Origin: Hyphomicrobiales bacterium
Lineage (GTDB): Bacteria; Pseudomonadota; Alphaproteobacteria; Rhizobiales; Beijerinckiaceae
DNA: 64,000 bases
Reading direction: 5' to 3'
Assembly (NCBI GenBank): GCA_027483895.1
Contig: JAIXTP010000002.1
Span: 124,001 to 188,000 of the forward strand
How positions within the stretch are numbered: position 1 is the stretch's first letter; the number at the start of each line of letters is the position of its first letter. Under the pieces are notes generated by a model. The model saw nothing but the letters and a program-made list of their open reading frames with translations. It had not been told where the DNA came from and made no database searches. Positions 1-9,059 of this stretch are shown here, piece by piece. Position numbers and translations under genes: made by a program.

Positions 1-1493
1 GCCTCGTCACCCAGTCCCTGCGCCTCGTGGACGCCTCGCTGCGGGAGAGCCCGGAAGCCAACCGGCTGTTCGTGGAGATCCTCGTCTCGCGCAATTCGCC
101 CGAAGTGGTGCTGCGCCGCATGAACGAGACGGGACTGCTCGGCCGTTTCGTCCCGCAATTCGGCCGCATCGTCGCGATGATGCAGTTCAACATGTACCAC
201 CACTACACGGTGGACGAGCATCTGCTGCGGTCGGTCGGCCTGCTCTCGGTGATCGAGAAGGGCGAGATGAAGGAGGAGGTCCCCGTCTCGCACGAGGTCC
301 TGCCCACGATCCGCAATCGCAAGGTGCTCTACGTCGCGCTGTTCCTGCACGACATCGCCAAGGGCCGGCCCGAGGACCATTCGGTCGCCGGCGGCCGCGT
401 CGCCCGCCGCATCTGTCCGCGGCTGGGGCTCGACGAGGCCGAGACCGAGACGGTCGCCTGGCTCATCGAACATCATCTCGACATGTCGACCGTCGCGCAG
501 AGCCGCGACCTCTCCGACCCCGCGACCATCGAGAGCTTCGCCGCGACGGTGCAGAGCCTCGAACGGCTCAAGATGCTGCTCGTCCTGACCGTCTGCGACA
601 TCATGGCCGTCGGCCCGGGCGTCTGGAACGGCTGGAAGGGCCAGCTTCTCCGCACGCTGTTCTGGGAAACCGAGATCGTGCTCGCGGGCGGCCACTCGCA
701 GATCGACCGCAAGCGGCGGGTCGAATTCGCGCAGGACGAGCTGCGCCGCGCCCTGCCCGGCTGGACGGATGCCGAGCTCGACGCCTATATCGCGCGCCAT
801 TACCCGGCCTATTGGCTGAAGGTGGATCTCGCGCGGCGCGTCCGGCACGCCCAATTCATGCTCGCCTCCGAACGCGAGATGCGCACGCTCTCGACCGAGG
901 TCGCCACCGACGCCTTCCGCGGGGTGACGGAACTCACCGTCTCGGCGCCGGACCATCCGCGCCTGCTCGCGATCATCGCGGGCGCCTGCGCCGCGGCGGG
1001 CGCCAACATCGTCGACGCGCAGATCTTCACCACCACCGACGGCATCGCGCTCGACACGATCTTCGTGTCGCGCGCCTTCGACCGCGACGAGGACGAGCTG
1101 CGCCGCGGCGCACGCGTCGCCAAAAGCATCGAGCGTGCGCTCAAGAGCGAGATCCGCATCGCCGAGGCCGTCGCCGAAAAGGCGCCCGCGCGCGGGACGG
1201 CGCGGCCCTTCAACGTGGTCAGCGAAGTCGCGATCGATAACGCGCTGTCGAACCGCTACACGGTGCTCGAAGTGGCCGGACTCGACCGCACCGGCCTGCT
1301 CTACGAGCTGACCACGGCGCTGGCGAAGCTCAATCTCAACATCGCCTCGGCCCATATCGCGACCTTCGGCGAGAAGGTCGTCGACGTGTTCTACGTGACG
1401 GATCTGACGGGCTCGAAGGTGACGCATGCGGGGCGACAGGCCGCGATCCGCCGCACGATCCTCGACGTTCTCGACCGCCGCGACGCCGGGTGA
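1..1493 (+). CDS. glnD: GlnD, PII uridylyltransferase/uridylyl-removing enzyme (3' part)
   Basis: This is the C-terminal half of the bifunctional enzyme that adds UMP to PII proteins and removes it according to glutamine level. The frame is open from base 3 and the true start lies outside the window, so about 496 of the usual ~930 residues are present and the nucleotidyltransferase domain is missing. Seen: an HD phosphohydrolase domain (HHYTVDEH, then FLHDIAKG about 45 residues later) followed by two C-terminal ACT domains (TELTVSAPDHPRLLAIIAG and YTVLEVAGLDRTGLLYEL). HD plus tandem ACT in this order is diagnostic of GlnD. The ACT domains are the glutamine sensors in characterised homologues. 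Downstream is grpE, which has its own promoter-like site. Confidence 0.96.
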   Translation, partial: LVTQSLRLVDASLRESPEANRLFVEILVSRNSPEVVLRRMNETGLLGRFVPQFGRIVAMMQFNMYHHYTVDEHLLRSVGLLSVIEKGEMKEEVPVSHEVLPTIRNRKVLYVALFLHDIAKGRPEDHSVAGGRVARRICPRLGLDEAETETVAWLIEHHLDMSTVAQSRDLSDPATIESFAATVQSLERLKMLLVLTVCDIMAVGPGVWNGWKGQLLRTLFWETEIVLAGGHSQIDRKRRVEFAQDELRRALPGWTDAELDAYIARHYPAYWLKVDLARRVRHAQFMLASEREMRTLSTEVATDAFRGVTELTVSAPDHPRLLAIIAGACAAAGANIVDAQIFTTTDGIALDTIFVSRAFDRDEDELRRGARVAKSIERALKSEIRIAEAVAEKAPARGTARPFNVVSEVAIDNALSNRYTVLEVAGLDRTGLLYELTTALAKLNLNIASAHIATFGEKVVDVFYVTDLTGSKVTHAGRQAAIRRTILDVLDRRDAG

Positions 1494-1520
1494 GTCGGCA
1501 TCCGAGGCGGATCGGAACGT

Positions 1521-1549
1521 CTTGATTTTCCGCTCTTCGCCCCTGATAT
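1521..1549 (+). promoter_or_regulatory. Heat-shock (RpoH-like) promoter of grpE
   Basis: CTTG at 1521-1524 is followed, after a 17-18 base spacer, by CCTGATAT ending at 1549. This fits the loose alphaproteobacterial sigma-32 pattern (CTTG, 17-18 nt, CYTAT) with one mismatch. It lies about 50 bases before the grpE start, in the short gap after glnD. The assignment is an inference from motif and from the known heat-shock control of grpE. Confidence 0.5.
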
Positions 1550-1595
1550 CCGCGTCAAGCTGACGCAAAAGAACCCGAAAGGAGCGACCGCGCTC

Positions 1596-2165
1596 ATGTC
1601 CGACCCGACGAAGCCCGCCGACACCGAACAGACCGCGCCCGAAACCGTCGCCGCCGAAGCGCAGGGCACCGCCGAGACGGATCCGGTCGCCGCACTGACG
1701 GCCGAGAACGCCGCGCTCAAGGACAAGGTGCTGCGGACGCTCGCCGAAATGGAAAACCTTCGTCGCCGGACCGAGAAGGAAGTCGCGGATGCGCGCACCT
1801 ATGCGGTCACGGCCTTCGCGCGCGACATGCTCACCGTCGCCGACAATGTCCGCCGTGCCATCGAGAGCGTGCCCGCCGAGGGCCGCGAGGCGGAAGGCGT
1901 GAAGCCGGTCATCGACGGCGTCGAACTCACCGAGCGCGACCTTCTCAACACGCTCGAGCGCCACGGCATCCGCCGCGTCGAGCCGAGGGGCGAGCGCTTC
2001 GACCCGAACCGCCATCAGGCCATGTTCGAGATCGAGGACGCGACGGTTCCCGCGGGCACGGTGCTGCAGGTGATGCAGTCGGGCTACGTGATCGGCGAGC
2101 GCGTCCTGCGGCCGGCCTTCGTCGGCGTGTCGAAGGGCGGCCCCAAGGGCGAAGGCGCCGCCTGA
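1596..2165 (+). CDS. grpE: GrpE, nucleotide exchange factor for DnaK
   Basis: A cytoplasmic co-chaperone of 189 aa that releases ADP from DnaK. Seen: an acidic, disordered N-terminus (residues 1-40), a long coiled-coil helix containing [20 protein letters not shown], and the C-terminal beta-wing with the GrpE signature around [14 protein letters not shown] and [20 protein letters not shown]. The length is normal for the family. The ATG at 1596 follows AAAGGAGCGACC, a good ribosome binding site. The gene stands alone behind a heat-shock-like promoter and converges on the AlkB-like gene, with the two stop codons directly abutting. Confidence 0.97.
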   Translation: MSDPTKPADTEQTAPETVAAEAQGTAETDPVAALTAENAALKDKVLRTLAEMENLRRRTEKEVADARTYAVTAFARDMLTVADNVRRAIESVPAEGREAEGVKPVIDGVELTERDLLNTLERHGIRRVEPRGERFDPNRHQAMFEIEDATVPAGTVLQVMQSGYVIGERVLRPAFVGVSKGGPKGEGAA

Positions 2166-2173
2166 TCAGGCGG
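2158..2173. terminator. Palindrome shared by two convergent stop codons
   Basis: CCGCCTGATCAGGCGG is a perfect 16-bp palindrome. It contains the grpE stop (TGA 2163-2165) and, on the other strand, the stop of the AlkB-like gene (2166-2168). It has no T-tract, so a role as a weak bidirectional terminator is only a guess. Confidence 0.3.
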
Positions 2174-2813
2174 AAGCGCCGACCGGCGGCGGGGTGACCC
2201 GCCGCAGGGTCAGGTTGAGGCGCCCGCCCTTCTCCAGAAGCGTCGAGGATCCGGCGAGCACGCGGTCGATGCCGTGAAAGGCGAGCCGCGCCTCCCCGCC
2301 GAAGACGAACACGTCGCCCGAAGCGAGCTTCAGCGAGGTCGTCGGATCGTTCCGGCTCGTTCCGCCGATCCGGAACACGGCCGTGTCGCCGAGCGAGACG
2401 GACACGACGGGCGCGTCGAAGGTCTCCTCGTCGCGGTCCTGATGCAGGCCCATGCGGGCGCCGGGCGCATAGAAATTCACGAGACAGGCCTCGGGCGGCT
2501 CCGGCCGGCCCGATACCGCATGCCAGACCTCGAGCGCCGCCGCCGGAATCGGCGGCCACGGTCGGCCGGTCTCGGGGTGATGCGGCTGGTAGCGATAGCC
2601 CGCGACGTCGGAGACCCAGCCCAGCGGCCCGCAATTGGTCATCCGGACGGAGAAGGGCTTGCCGCTGCGCGGCATGCGCGGGGTGAAGAAGGGCGCGGCG
2701 GAGGCCGCGGCCCGCAGGTCCTCGACGAGGGCGCGCTGCGCCGCGGCGTCGAGCAGCCTGGGATGGTGAACCGCCCCGGGCCGGACGGCGACGCCTTTCG
2801 GCCCCGCCGCCAT
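2166..2813 (-). CDS. AlkB-like 2-oxoglutarate/Fe(II) dioxygenase
   Basis: A probable alkylated-DNA repair dioxygenase of 215 aa, oxidatively removing methyl groups from 1-methyladenine- or 3-methylcytosine-type lesions in E. coli AlkB. Seen: iron ligands H124-x-D126 (LHQDRDE) and H180 (AFHGIDR), and the 2-oxoglutarate-binding RxNxTxR motif at R198-N200-T202-R204. The substrate loop FYAPGARMGLHQDRDEE resembles AlkB. The ATG at 2813 was chosen because it lies 5 bases after the secB stop and the protein then starts where the family does, although the frame stays open upstream. Probably co-transcribed with secB. The exact substrate cannot be read from the sequence. Confidence 0.88.
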   Translation of the reverse strand: MAAGPKGVAVRPGAVHHPRLLDAAAQRALVEDLRAAASAAPFFTPRMPRSGKPFSVRMTNCGPLGWVSDVAGYRYQPHHPETGRPWPPIPAAALEVWHAVSGRPEPPEACLVNFYAPGARMGLHQDRDEETFDAPVVSVSLGDTAVFRIGGTSRNDPTTSLKLASGDVFVFGGEARLAFHGIDRVLAGSSTLLEKGGRLNLTLRRVTPPPVGASA

Positions 2814-2818
2814 CCGCG

Positions 2819-3277
2819 TCACTGCGTCTGCTGCGACTGCGAGCGCTGGCGATAGAGCGCCGCGAAGTCGATCGGATCGATGAACAAGGGCGGGAAGCCG
2901 CCGCCGCGCACCGCATCCGCCACGATCTGACGGGCGAAGGGGAACAGCAGGCGCGGGCATTCGATCATGACGACCGCATGCATCGAGTCCTGCGGGATGT
3001 TCTGCAGGCGGAAGATGCCGCAATAGACGAGTTCGAAGCTGAACAGGACGTTCGGGGCCTCGCCCGCGCGGCCTTCGAGCGTCAGCTCGACTTCGAAATC
3101 GGTATCGGACAGCGGCGTCGCATTGACGTTGACCGAGATCGAGATGTTCGGCGACTGCTCCTGCGGGCCGAGCGAGCGCGGCGCGTTGGGGTTCTCGAAG
3201 GAGAGGTCCTTCGTGTACTGCGCGAGGGCGTTGAGGCTCGGGCCCTGATCCTGGGCGCCGTTCGGGGCGTCGGTCAT
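2819..3277 (-). CDS. secB: SecB, protein-export chaperone
   Basis: A cytoplasmic tetrameric chaperone of 152 aa that holds preproteins unfolded and hands them to SecA. Seen: the SecB core including [37 protein letters not shown] and [19 protein letters not shown], followed by the [17 protein letters not shown] segment typical of alphaproteobacteria. The start follows an AGGAGAACC ribosome binding site. The gene is divergent from the Tim44-like gene, an arrangement that recurs in Hyphomicrobiales. Confidence 0.97.
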   Translation of the reverse strand: MTDAPNGAQDQGPSLNALAQYTKDLSFENPNAPRSLGPQEQSPNISISVNVNATPLSDTDFEVELTLEGRAGEAPNVLFSFELVYCGIFRLQNIPQDSMHAVVMIECPRLLFPFARQIVADAVRGGGFPPLFIDPIDFAALYRQRSQSQQTQ

Positions 3278-3463
3278 CGGTCGGTTCTCCTGATGCGGGC
3301 GCGGGGCCCTGGATCCGGGCCGCGCCCGGTAGGAAATGCTCGCGAGCGGGCTAACATGCCCCGCCGGGCCCGGCAAGGCGAGCGCCCCCGCAGTTGTGAT
3401 GACGGGGAAGCACCCTATATCATCGACCGGACGGGCGCCGGACCGCGCCTCAGCCGAAGGCAC

Positions 3464-4162
3464 ATGATGCAGGACTCTTCCGATTTCGCCACGATCGTCT
3501 TTATCGGCCTCGCCGCCTTCGTGATCTGGCGCCTCTACTCCGTTCTGGGCATGCGGACCGGGCACGAGCGCAATCCGCGCGACATGATGAAGCCCGCACA
3601 ACCCTCGCCCGAGTCCAAGGTGGTTCCGCTGCCCGGGCTGCGGCCGGAGCAGGACGAGCCGCAGGGCCCTGCGCCGGATCGCTGGAAGGGCTTCGCCGAA
3701 CCGGGCTCGCCGATCGAAGAGGGGCTCGACGCCATCGCCGCGGCCGACGGCGGCTTCGATGCGCGCGGCTTCAGCGAAGGCGCCAAGAGCGCCTACGAGA
3801 TGATCGTGACGGCCTTCGCCTCCGGCGACCGCCGCCTGTTGAAGGACCTGTTGGCGAAGGACGTCTTCGAAGGCTTCGCGGCGGCCATCGCCGACCGCGA
3901 GAAGCGCGGCGAGACCGTCTCGACCACCTTCGTCTCCATCGAACGCGCCGAAATCGCGGATGCGCGGCTCAACGGCCGCACCGCTCAGGTCACGCTGCGC
4001 TTCGCGTCCAAGCTCATCACCGCCACGCGCAATGCCGAAGGCGTGATCGTGGACGGCGCGGCCGACAAGATCGTCGACGTGGTCGACGTCTGGACCTTCG
4101 CCCGCGAAACCGGAAGCCGCGACCCGAACTGGAAGCTCGTGGCGACCGAAGCCGGTCACTGA
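3464..4162 (+). CDS. Tim44/TimA-family inner-membrane adaptor protein
   Basis: A 232-aa protein with one N-terminal membrane segment ([20 protein letters not shown], residues ~7-27), a Pro-rich linker (~45-85) and a C-terminal Tim44-like domain (from [20 protein letters not shown] to [13 protein letters not shown]). Tim44 domains bind membranes or translocation factors. The bacterial relatives are proposed to act in envelope protein handling, which suits the neighbouring secB, but the specific role is unknown. A second in-frame ATG lies three bases after 3464, so the start is uncertain by one codon. It begins the overlapping run Tim44-like, mltA, Smr, XRE. Confidence 0.85.
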   Translation: MMQDSSDFATIVFIGLAAFVIWRLYSVLGMRTGHERNPRDMMKPAQPSPESKVVPLPGLRPEQDEPQGPAPDRWKGFAEPGSPIEEGLDAIAAADGGFDARGFSEGAKSAYEMIVTAFASGDRRLLKDLLAKDVFEGFAAAIADREKRGETVSTTFVSIERAEIADARLNGRTAQVTLRFASKLITATRNAEGVIVDGAADKIVDVVDVWTFARETGSRDPNWKLVATEAGH

Positions 4163-4166
4163 CCCC

Positions 4167-5186
4167 GTGCGCGGGCCGGGCGGCGCCCGTCTGGTCCCGT
4201 CGGACCTTTTCGACCGGCCCGAATGGGCGGCCGACGACCATCGCGCGGCCTTTCTCAGCTTTCTCGAAACCGCCCGTCGCCTCGCGGCGGGCGATCCCGC
4301 GCCGCGCTCGGGCCGAGCGCCCCGGCCGCCTCTCATCGCCGCCGCCGGGGCCGCGCTCGCTTCGGGCCCTCTCGACGCCGGTCGAGCCCGCCGCTTCTTC
4401 GAGACGCGCTTTCGCGCCGTCGAGGTGATCCCGCCCGGCGGACCCGCCTTCCTCACGGGCTATTACGAACCCGAACTGCCCGCCTCGCGCGTCCGCACCG
4501 CCGCGTTCGACGCGCCGGCCTTGGGCCTGCCGGACGATCTCGTCCGCATCGCGCCCTATCCCGACCGGACGGCCATCGAGACCGGAGCGCTGAAGGGCAA
4601 GGGCCTCGAACTCGTCTGGCTCGACCGGATCGAGCTCTTCTTCGCACAGATCCAGGGTTCGGCGAGGCTGCGGCTGCCCGACGGCACGCGCCTGCGCCTC
4701 GCTTATGCCGGGCGGAACGGCCGACCCTATGTTCCCGTCGGCCGAATCGTGGTGGAGGAAGGCCATGTTCCGCGCGAGGAGATGACGATGGACCGGCTGA
4801 AGGCCTGGCTCCGCGCCAATCCCTCGGAGACGGACAGGGTGATCCGGATGAACCCGTCCTATGTCTTCTTCCGCCTCGAAGCGGACAGCGACCGCGGTCC
4901 GGTCGGCGCGGCAGGCGCACCGCTCACGCCGCTGCGCTCGATCGCGATCGACCGCACCGCGTGGAGCTACGGCACGCCCTTTTTCGTCGGTGCCGATCTG
5001 CCGGAGCCCGACGGCGGCAGTCGCCCCTTCGCGGGGCTCACGGTGGCCCAGGACACCGGCACCGCCATCATGGGGCCGGGCCGCATCGACCTCTTCTTCG
5101 GCAGCGGCGAGGCGGCGGGCGCCCGCGCGGGCCTCGTGCGCCATCCCGGCCGTCTGACCGCGCTTCTGCCGAGGAGCGCAGCGTGA
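4167..5186 (+). CDS. mltA: MltA-family lytic murein transglycosylase
   Basis: This enzyme cleaves the beta-1,4 bond between MurNAc and GlcNAc with formation of 1,6-anhydro-muropeptides. Seen: the MltA domain ([19 protein letters not shown] through [15 protein letters not shown]-like text) and the C-terminal 3D domain with the conserved aspartates in [27 protein letters not shown] and [12 protein letters not shown]. It is 339 aa from GTG 4167, four bases after the previous stop. Odd: no signal peptide or lipobox is visible at this start, although MltA normally acts in the periplasm. It overlaps the Smr gene by 4 bases (GTGA). Confidence 0.92.
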   Translation: MRGPGGARLVPSDLFDRPEWAADDHRAAFLSFLETARRLAAGDPAPRSGRAPRPPLIAAAGAALASGPLDAGRARRFFETRFRAVEVIPPGGPAFLTGYYEPELPASRVRTAAFDAPALGLPDDLVRIAPYPDRTAIETGALKGKGLELVWLDRIELFFAQIQGSARLRLPDGTRLRLAYAGRNGRPYVPVGRIVVEEGHVPREEMTMDRLKAWLRANPSETDRVIRMNPSYVFFRLEADSDRGPVGAAGAPLTPLRSIAIDRTAWSYGTPFFVGADLPEPDGGSRPFAGLTVAQDTGTAIMGPGRIDLFFGSGEAAGARAGLVRHPGRLTALLPRSAA

Positions 5187-5776
5187 GCCGCCGTCGCAGG
5201 ATGCTGACCGCGGCCGAAACCGAGCTGTGGCATATCTTGACGCGGCATGTGGAGCCGCTCGCGGGCCGCGCCTCCTCCGGCTTCGAACCCGAACCGGCCC
5301 CCGCACCGCCGCCCGTCCCGCCCGCACCGCCGGCGAAATCCGCGAAGCCCGCCGCCCCGCCCGCGCCGGCCAAGTCCGTCCCGCCGCCGAGACCGGCGCT
5401 GCCGCCGCTGGTGCCGCTGGAACGGCGGCTCAAGCGCGGCCTCGCGCGCGGTTCCCACCCCATCCATGCGGTGCTCGACCTGCACGGCCTGCGGCAGGAC
5501 GAGGCGCATGCCCGCCTGCGCGGCTTCATCGCGCGCTCGCGCGATCAGGGCGCGAGCGTGGTGCTCGTCGTGACCGGCAAGGGCGCGCGGGCGGCCGAGA
5601 CGCCCGAGCACGGCGAGGAGCGCGGCGTCCTGCGGCGCATGGTGCCGCATTGGCTCCGGATGCACGATCTGCGCGGCATGGTCGTCGGCTTCGAGGAAGC
5701 GGCGCCGCATCAGGGCGGGGCGGGCGCGCTCTATGTGCTGCTCAGGCGTCGGCGCGGCCCGGGGGACGGCGCATGA
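5183..5776 (+). CDS. Smr/MutS2 C-terminal-domain protein (putative nuclease)
   Basis: A 197-aa protein with a Pro/Ala-rich linker (residues ~35-80) and a C-terminal Smr domain. Seen: the LDLHGLRQDEAHARL motif (LDLHG is the Smr signature) and the glycine motif VVTGKGAR. Stand-alone Smr proteins of Proteobacteria are structure-dependent DNA or RNA nicking enzymes, and the in vivo role is poorly known. The GTG start overlaps the mltA stop and the stop overlaps the next start (ATGA), so all three are probably translationally coupled. Confidence 0.9.
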   Translation: MSRRRRMLTAAETELWHILTRHVEPLAGRASSGFEPEPAPAPPPVPPAPPAKSAKPAAPPAPAKSVPPPRPALPPLVPLERRLKRGLARGSHPIHAVLDLHGLRQDEAHARLRGFIARSRDQGASVVLVVTGKGARAAETPEHGEERGVLRRMVPHWLRMHDLRGMVVGFEEAAPHQGGAGALYVLLRRRRGPGDGA

Positions 5777-6156
5777 CCCCGTTCGGCGCGAAGATGCGGG
5801 CGCTGCGGGCGGAGCGCGACGTCGCGCTGAAGGACATGGCGGAAGCGCTCGGCGTCACGCCGACCTATCTCTCCGCGCTCGAACACGGCCGGCGCGGCCG
5901 GCCCAATTGGGCCTTCGTGCAGCGCGTGATCCAGTATTTCAACGTGATCTGGGACGATGCGGAGGAGCTCGTGCGGCTCGCCGAGCTCTCCCATCCGCGC
6001 ATCGTCATCGACACGGCCGGGCTTTCGCCGGAAGCCACGGCCTTCGCCAATCGGCTGGCCCGCAGCATCGGCCGGCTGAACGCCGCCGATCTCGAACGCC
6101 TCTCCGACGTCCTCGCCGACGCTGCGGCCGAGAAGACGGTCGACGGCGCGGCTTGA
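5773..6156 (+). CDS. XRE-family helix-turn-helix regulator
   Basis: A small (127 aa) cytoplasmic DNA-binding protein. Seen: an HTH of the XRE type at residues ~5-60 (MRALRAERDVALKDMAEAL, then GVTPTYLSALEHGRRGRP), followed by a helical tail with no recognised ligand domain. It is coupled to the Smr gene by a 4-base overlap. This fourth position in the mltA operon is conserved in related bacteria, so it may regulate envelope functions, but no target can be inferred here. Confidence 0.87.
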   Translation: MTPFGAKMRALRAERDVALKDMAEALGVTPTYLSALEHGRRGRPNWAFVQRVIQYFNVIWDDAEELVRLAELSHPRIVIDTAGLSPEATAFANRLARSIGRLNAADLERLSDVLADAAAEKTVDGAA

Positions 6157-6213
6157 CCGTCGCACCGTGCCGGTGCGACACCCCCCCGACCCCGGACCCG
6201 ACGAGGAGCTTCC

Positions 6214-7209
6214 ATGACCCGCTACGACGTGCTCGGCCTCGGCAATGCCATCGTCGACGTGCTCGCCCGCACCGACGACGCCTTCCTCGTCGCCCACGGC
6301 CTCGCCAAGGGTTCGATGCGCCTCATCGAAGAGGACGAGGCGGAGCGCCTCTACGCCGCCATGGGCCCCGCCACCATCGTGTCGGGCGGATCGGCCGCCA
6401 ACACCATCGTCGGCATCGCCTCGCTCGGAGGTTCGGCCGCTTTCGTCGGCAAGGTGAAGGCGGACGAGGTCGGCCGGCACTTCACGCACGACATCGGCGC
6501 GGCCGGCGTCGCCTTTTACGGCGCGCCCGCGGGCGACGGCGCCGCGACGGCGCGCAGCTTCATCCTCGTCACGCCCGACGGCGAGCGCACGATGAACACC
6601 TTCCTCGGCGCCTGCCGCGATCTCGGCCCCGAGGACGTGGATGCGGAAGCCGTCCGCGCCGCGCGCATCGTCTATATGGAAGGCTATCTTTGGGACCCGC
6701 CGGCGGCGAAGCAGGCCTTCCGCAAATCCGTTGAGATCGCGCATGCGAACGGCGGCACGGTGGCCCTGACGCTCTCCGATTCCTTCTGCGTCGACCGCTA
6801 TCGCGACGAATTCATCGGCCTTCTGCGCGACGGCTCCGTCGATCTGCTCTTCGCCAACGAGCACGAGCTGAAGAGCCTCTACGCGACCGCCGATTTCGAC
6901 ACGGCGCTCGCCGCGCTCCGGCAGGAGAACGTGCTCGCCGCCGTCACGCGGTCCGGTCAAGGCTCGGTGGTGGTGGATCGCGAGGCGACGATCGCGGTGC
7001 CCGCGTATCCGATCGAAAAACTGGTCGACACGACCGGCGCGGGCGACCTCTATGCGGCGGGCTTCCTGTTCGGCTTCGCGCGCGGCGCCTCGCGGGCCGA
7101 TTGCGCGCGGCTCGGCGCCATGGCGGCCTCCGAGGTCATCCAGCATATGGGCGCGCGGCCCGAAACCTCGCTGAAGGACCTCGCGGCCGACAACGGCTTC
7201 GCCGTCTGA
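6214..7209 (+). CDS. Adenosine kinase (PfkB family)
   Basis: A sugar/nucleoside kinase of 331 aa that most resembles adenosine kinase (adenosine + ATP to AMP + ADP; purine salvage). Seen: the N-terminal GLGNAIVDVLARTDDAF, the glycine motif SGGSAANTIVGIASLGG, and the second PfkB signature DTTGAGDLYAAGFLFG with the catalytic Asp in GAGD. The lid segment GERTMNTFLGA fits the adenosine kinase branch. ATG 6214 follows GAGGAGCTTCC. It has its own 57-base upstream gap and converges on DUF2076. Another PfkB nucleoside kinase is the main alternative. Confidence 0.88.
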   Translation: MTRYDVLGLGNAIVDVLARTDDAFLVAHGLAKGSMRLIEEDEAERLYAAMGPATIVSGGSAANTIVGIASLGGSAAFVGKVKADEVGRHFTHDIGAAGVAFYGAPAGDGAATARSFILVTPDGERTMNTFLGACRDLGPEDVDAEAVRAARIVYMEGYLWDPPAAKQAFRKSVEIAHANGGTVALTLSDSFCVDRYRDEFIGLLRDGSVDLLFANEHELKSLYATADFDTALAALRQENVLAAVTRSGQGSVVVDREATIAVPAYPIEKLVDTTGAGDLYAAGFLFGFARGASRADCARLGAMAASEVIQHMGARPETSLKDLAADNGFAV

Positions 7210-7213
7210 CGCC

Positions 7214-7936
7214 TCAGGTCCAGTCGCCGCCGTCGCCGGCATCGAAGCCGCCGTCGTCGAAGCCCGGATCGAAGCCCGCATCCTGAACCCCGGCCTCGCC
7301 GAAGCCGGGCGCTTCCGCCGGCGCCTCGGGCGGCGGGAGGATGTCGCCGAGAGACGCGGTGTCGGGGTCGAGGCTTCCGAGCCCGGGGTCCAGCGCCGCG
7401 GCGCGGGCCGGGTCCGAGAACAGATGCGAGAGGCCCTGGAAGAGCAGCGCGCCGCCGGCGACCCCCGCAGCGGTGGCGAGCGCGCTTCCCAGGAAACCTC
7501 CGCCGCCGAAGCCGGGCCGTCCCGCAGGGGCGCCCGCATCCCGGAACGGGGTGGGCTGCTGCAGCACGTCCCCCCGGTTCCAGACCGAGCCTCCGGGCGC
7601 GGAACCCGCAGTCGCCGGACGCCCCGTGACGGGGACCGAGGTGCGGCTTTCGCCGAACAGGCTTCGTCCGACACCGCCGAGAAAGCCGCCCGCGCCCTCG
7701 TCCCGGCGGGCTTCGAGTTCGTGAAGGCGCGCTTCGAGCTCCTCGATCCGCGCCGCGGCGCCTTTGAGCGCCTGTTCCTGCACGATCACGGTCTGCGCCA
7801 TCACATAAGGCGCATAAGGGCGACGGCGGACCTCGTCCGCGATCAGGCCTTCGGCCTCGCCGTCGCGGGGCGTTCGGGCGGAGCGGCCGATCCTTTCGAA
7901 GAGGTCGGTGAGAAGGCGGCGTTCGTCCGGGGTCAT
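7214..7936 (-). CDS. DUF2076 family protein
   Basis: A 240-aa protein of unknown function. Seen: an N-terminal helical part (MTPDERRLLTDLFERI, residues 1-80) with a coiled coil (EQALKGAAARIEELEARL), a Gly/Pro-rich middle with a hydrophobic Ala/Gly stretch (FLGSALATAAGVAGGALLF, ~150-170), and a long acidic, Gly-Asp-rich tail. This matches the DUF2076 layout. The ATG at 7936 was preferred over 7948 because GGAG stands 6 bases before it. It converges on the adenosine kinase gene with a 4-base gap. Confidence 0.8.
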   Translation of the reverse strand: MTPDERRLLTDLFERIGRSARTPRDGEAEGLIADEVRRRPYAPYVMAQTVIVQEQALKGAAARIEELEARLHELEARRDEGAGGFLGGVGRSLFGESRTSVPVTGRPATAGSAPGGSVWNRGDVLQQPTPFRDAGAPAGRPGFGGGGFLGSALATAAGVAGGALLFQGLSHLFSDPARAAALDPGLGSLDPDTASLGDILPPPEAPAEAPGFGEAGVQDAGFDPGFDDGGFDAGDGGDWT

Positions 7937-8075
7937 CGCGATCTCCATCCTGCTTCGTCCTGATGTCGGGAGCGCCCCGTCCGGCCGCAAGGGCGGGGTT
8001 GCGGCCCGCGCGCAGCTCCGAGGTTCCGCGATCGTCCCCGCCGGGCTATGCATAAGAAAAACAAGGAGGATCAGG

Positions 8076-9059
8076 GTGGCCGAAGCGATCATGCTGCGCG
8101 AGTACGGGGGACCCGAGCGTCTGCGCGCCGAAAAAGTCGATCTCGCCCCGCCCGGTCCCGGCGAACTCCGCATCCGCCAGACGGCGATCGGGGTGAATTT
8201 CCACGACGTCTATGTCCGCACAGGCCTCTACAAGACGCTGCCCCTGCCCGGCATTCCGGGGATCGAGGCCGTCGGCGTGGTCGAGGACATGGGCCCGGAC
8301 GTGACGGGCTTTTCCGTCGGCGACCGCATCGGCTACGTCACCGGCGGCTACGGCGCCTATGCGTCCGCGCGCAACCTTCCCGCCGCGATCGCGCTGAAGC
8401 TGCCGGACGCGATCGGCGACCGGCTCGCCGCCACCGTTCTCCTGAAGGCGCTCACGGTGGAGATGCTCGTCCGTCGCGTCCACCGCGTGGAGGCGGGACA
8501 GACCGTTCTCGTCCATGCGGCCGCGGGCGGCGTCGGCCGACTTCTGGCGCAATGGGCGGCGGGCCTCGGGGCCGTCGTGATCGGCACCGCCGGCACGCCC
8601 GACAAGCTGCGCATCGCCAAGGAGGCGGGCTGCGCGCATGTGATCCCTTATCGCGAAAGGGATTTCGTGCCCGAGGTGCTGCGCCTCACCGGCGGGCGCG
8701 GCGTGGACGTGGCCTATGACTCCGTCGGCCGCGACACGTTCGACGGCTCGCTGAAGGTGCTCGCGCCGCTCGGCCGTCTCGTCAATTTCGGCCAATCCTC
8801 CGGCCCGATCCCGCCCTTCGAGATCTCGCGGCTCGCGGCCGGGTCCTTTTCCGTCGTCCGGCCCATCGTGTTCCACTACCTCGCGGACGCGGAACGGCGG
8901 CGCGACATGGCGAAGAACGTCTTCGCGGCCTTCGCGGACGGGCTTCTGACGGCCGAAGCCGGAACCGCCTATCCCCTCGCCGATGCCGGGCAGGCGCATG
9001 CCGCCCTCGAGGCCCGGTCCGATCGCGCGCCCTTCATTCTCGTTCCCGGAGATCTCTGA
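8076..9059 (+). CDS. NADPH:quinone oxidoreductase (zeta-crystallin type)
   Basis: A cytoplasmic zinc-independent MDR-superfamily reductase of 327 aa. Seen: the GroES-like N-terminal domain, the quinone-reductase loop GVNFHDVYVRTGLYK, and a Rossmann fold with VHAAAGGVGRLLAQWA binding NADPH. No catalytic or structural zinc cysteines are present, as expected for this branch. GTG 8076 was chosen because AGGAGGA ends 5 bases before it. Its stop overlaps the next start by one base (TGATG), so it is coupled to the hydratase gene. Confidence 0.9.
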   Translation: MAEAIMLREYGGPERLRAEKVDLAPPGPGELRIRQTAIGVNFHDVYVRTGLYKTLPLPGIPGIEAVGVVEDMGPDVTGFSVGDRIGYVTGGYGAYASARNLPAAIALKLPDAIGDRLAATVLLKALTVEMLVRRVHRVEAGQTVLVHAAAGGVGRLLAQWAAGLGAVVIGTAGTPDKLRIAKEAGCAHVIPYRERDFVPEVLRLTGGRGVDVAYDSVGRDTFDGSLKVLAPLGRLVNFGQSSGPIPPFEISRLAAGSFSVVRPIVFHYLADAERRRDMAKNVFAAFADGLLTAEAGTAYPLADAGQAHAALEARSDRAPFILVPGDL

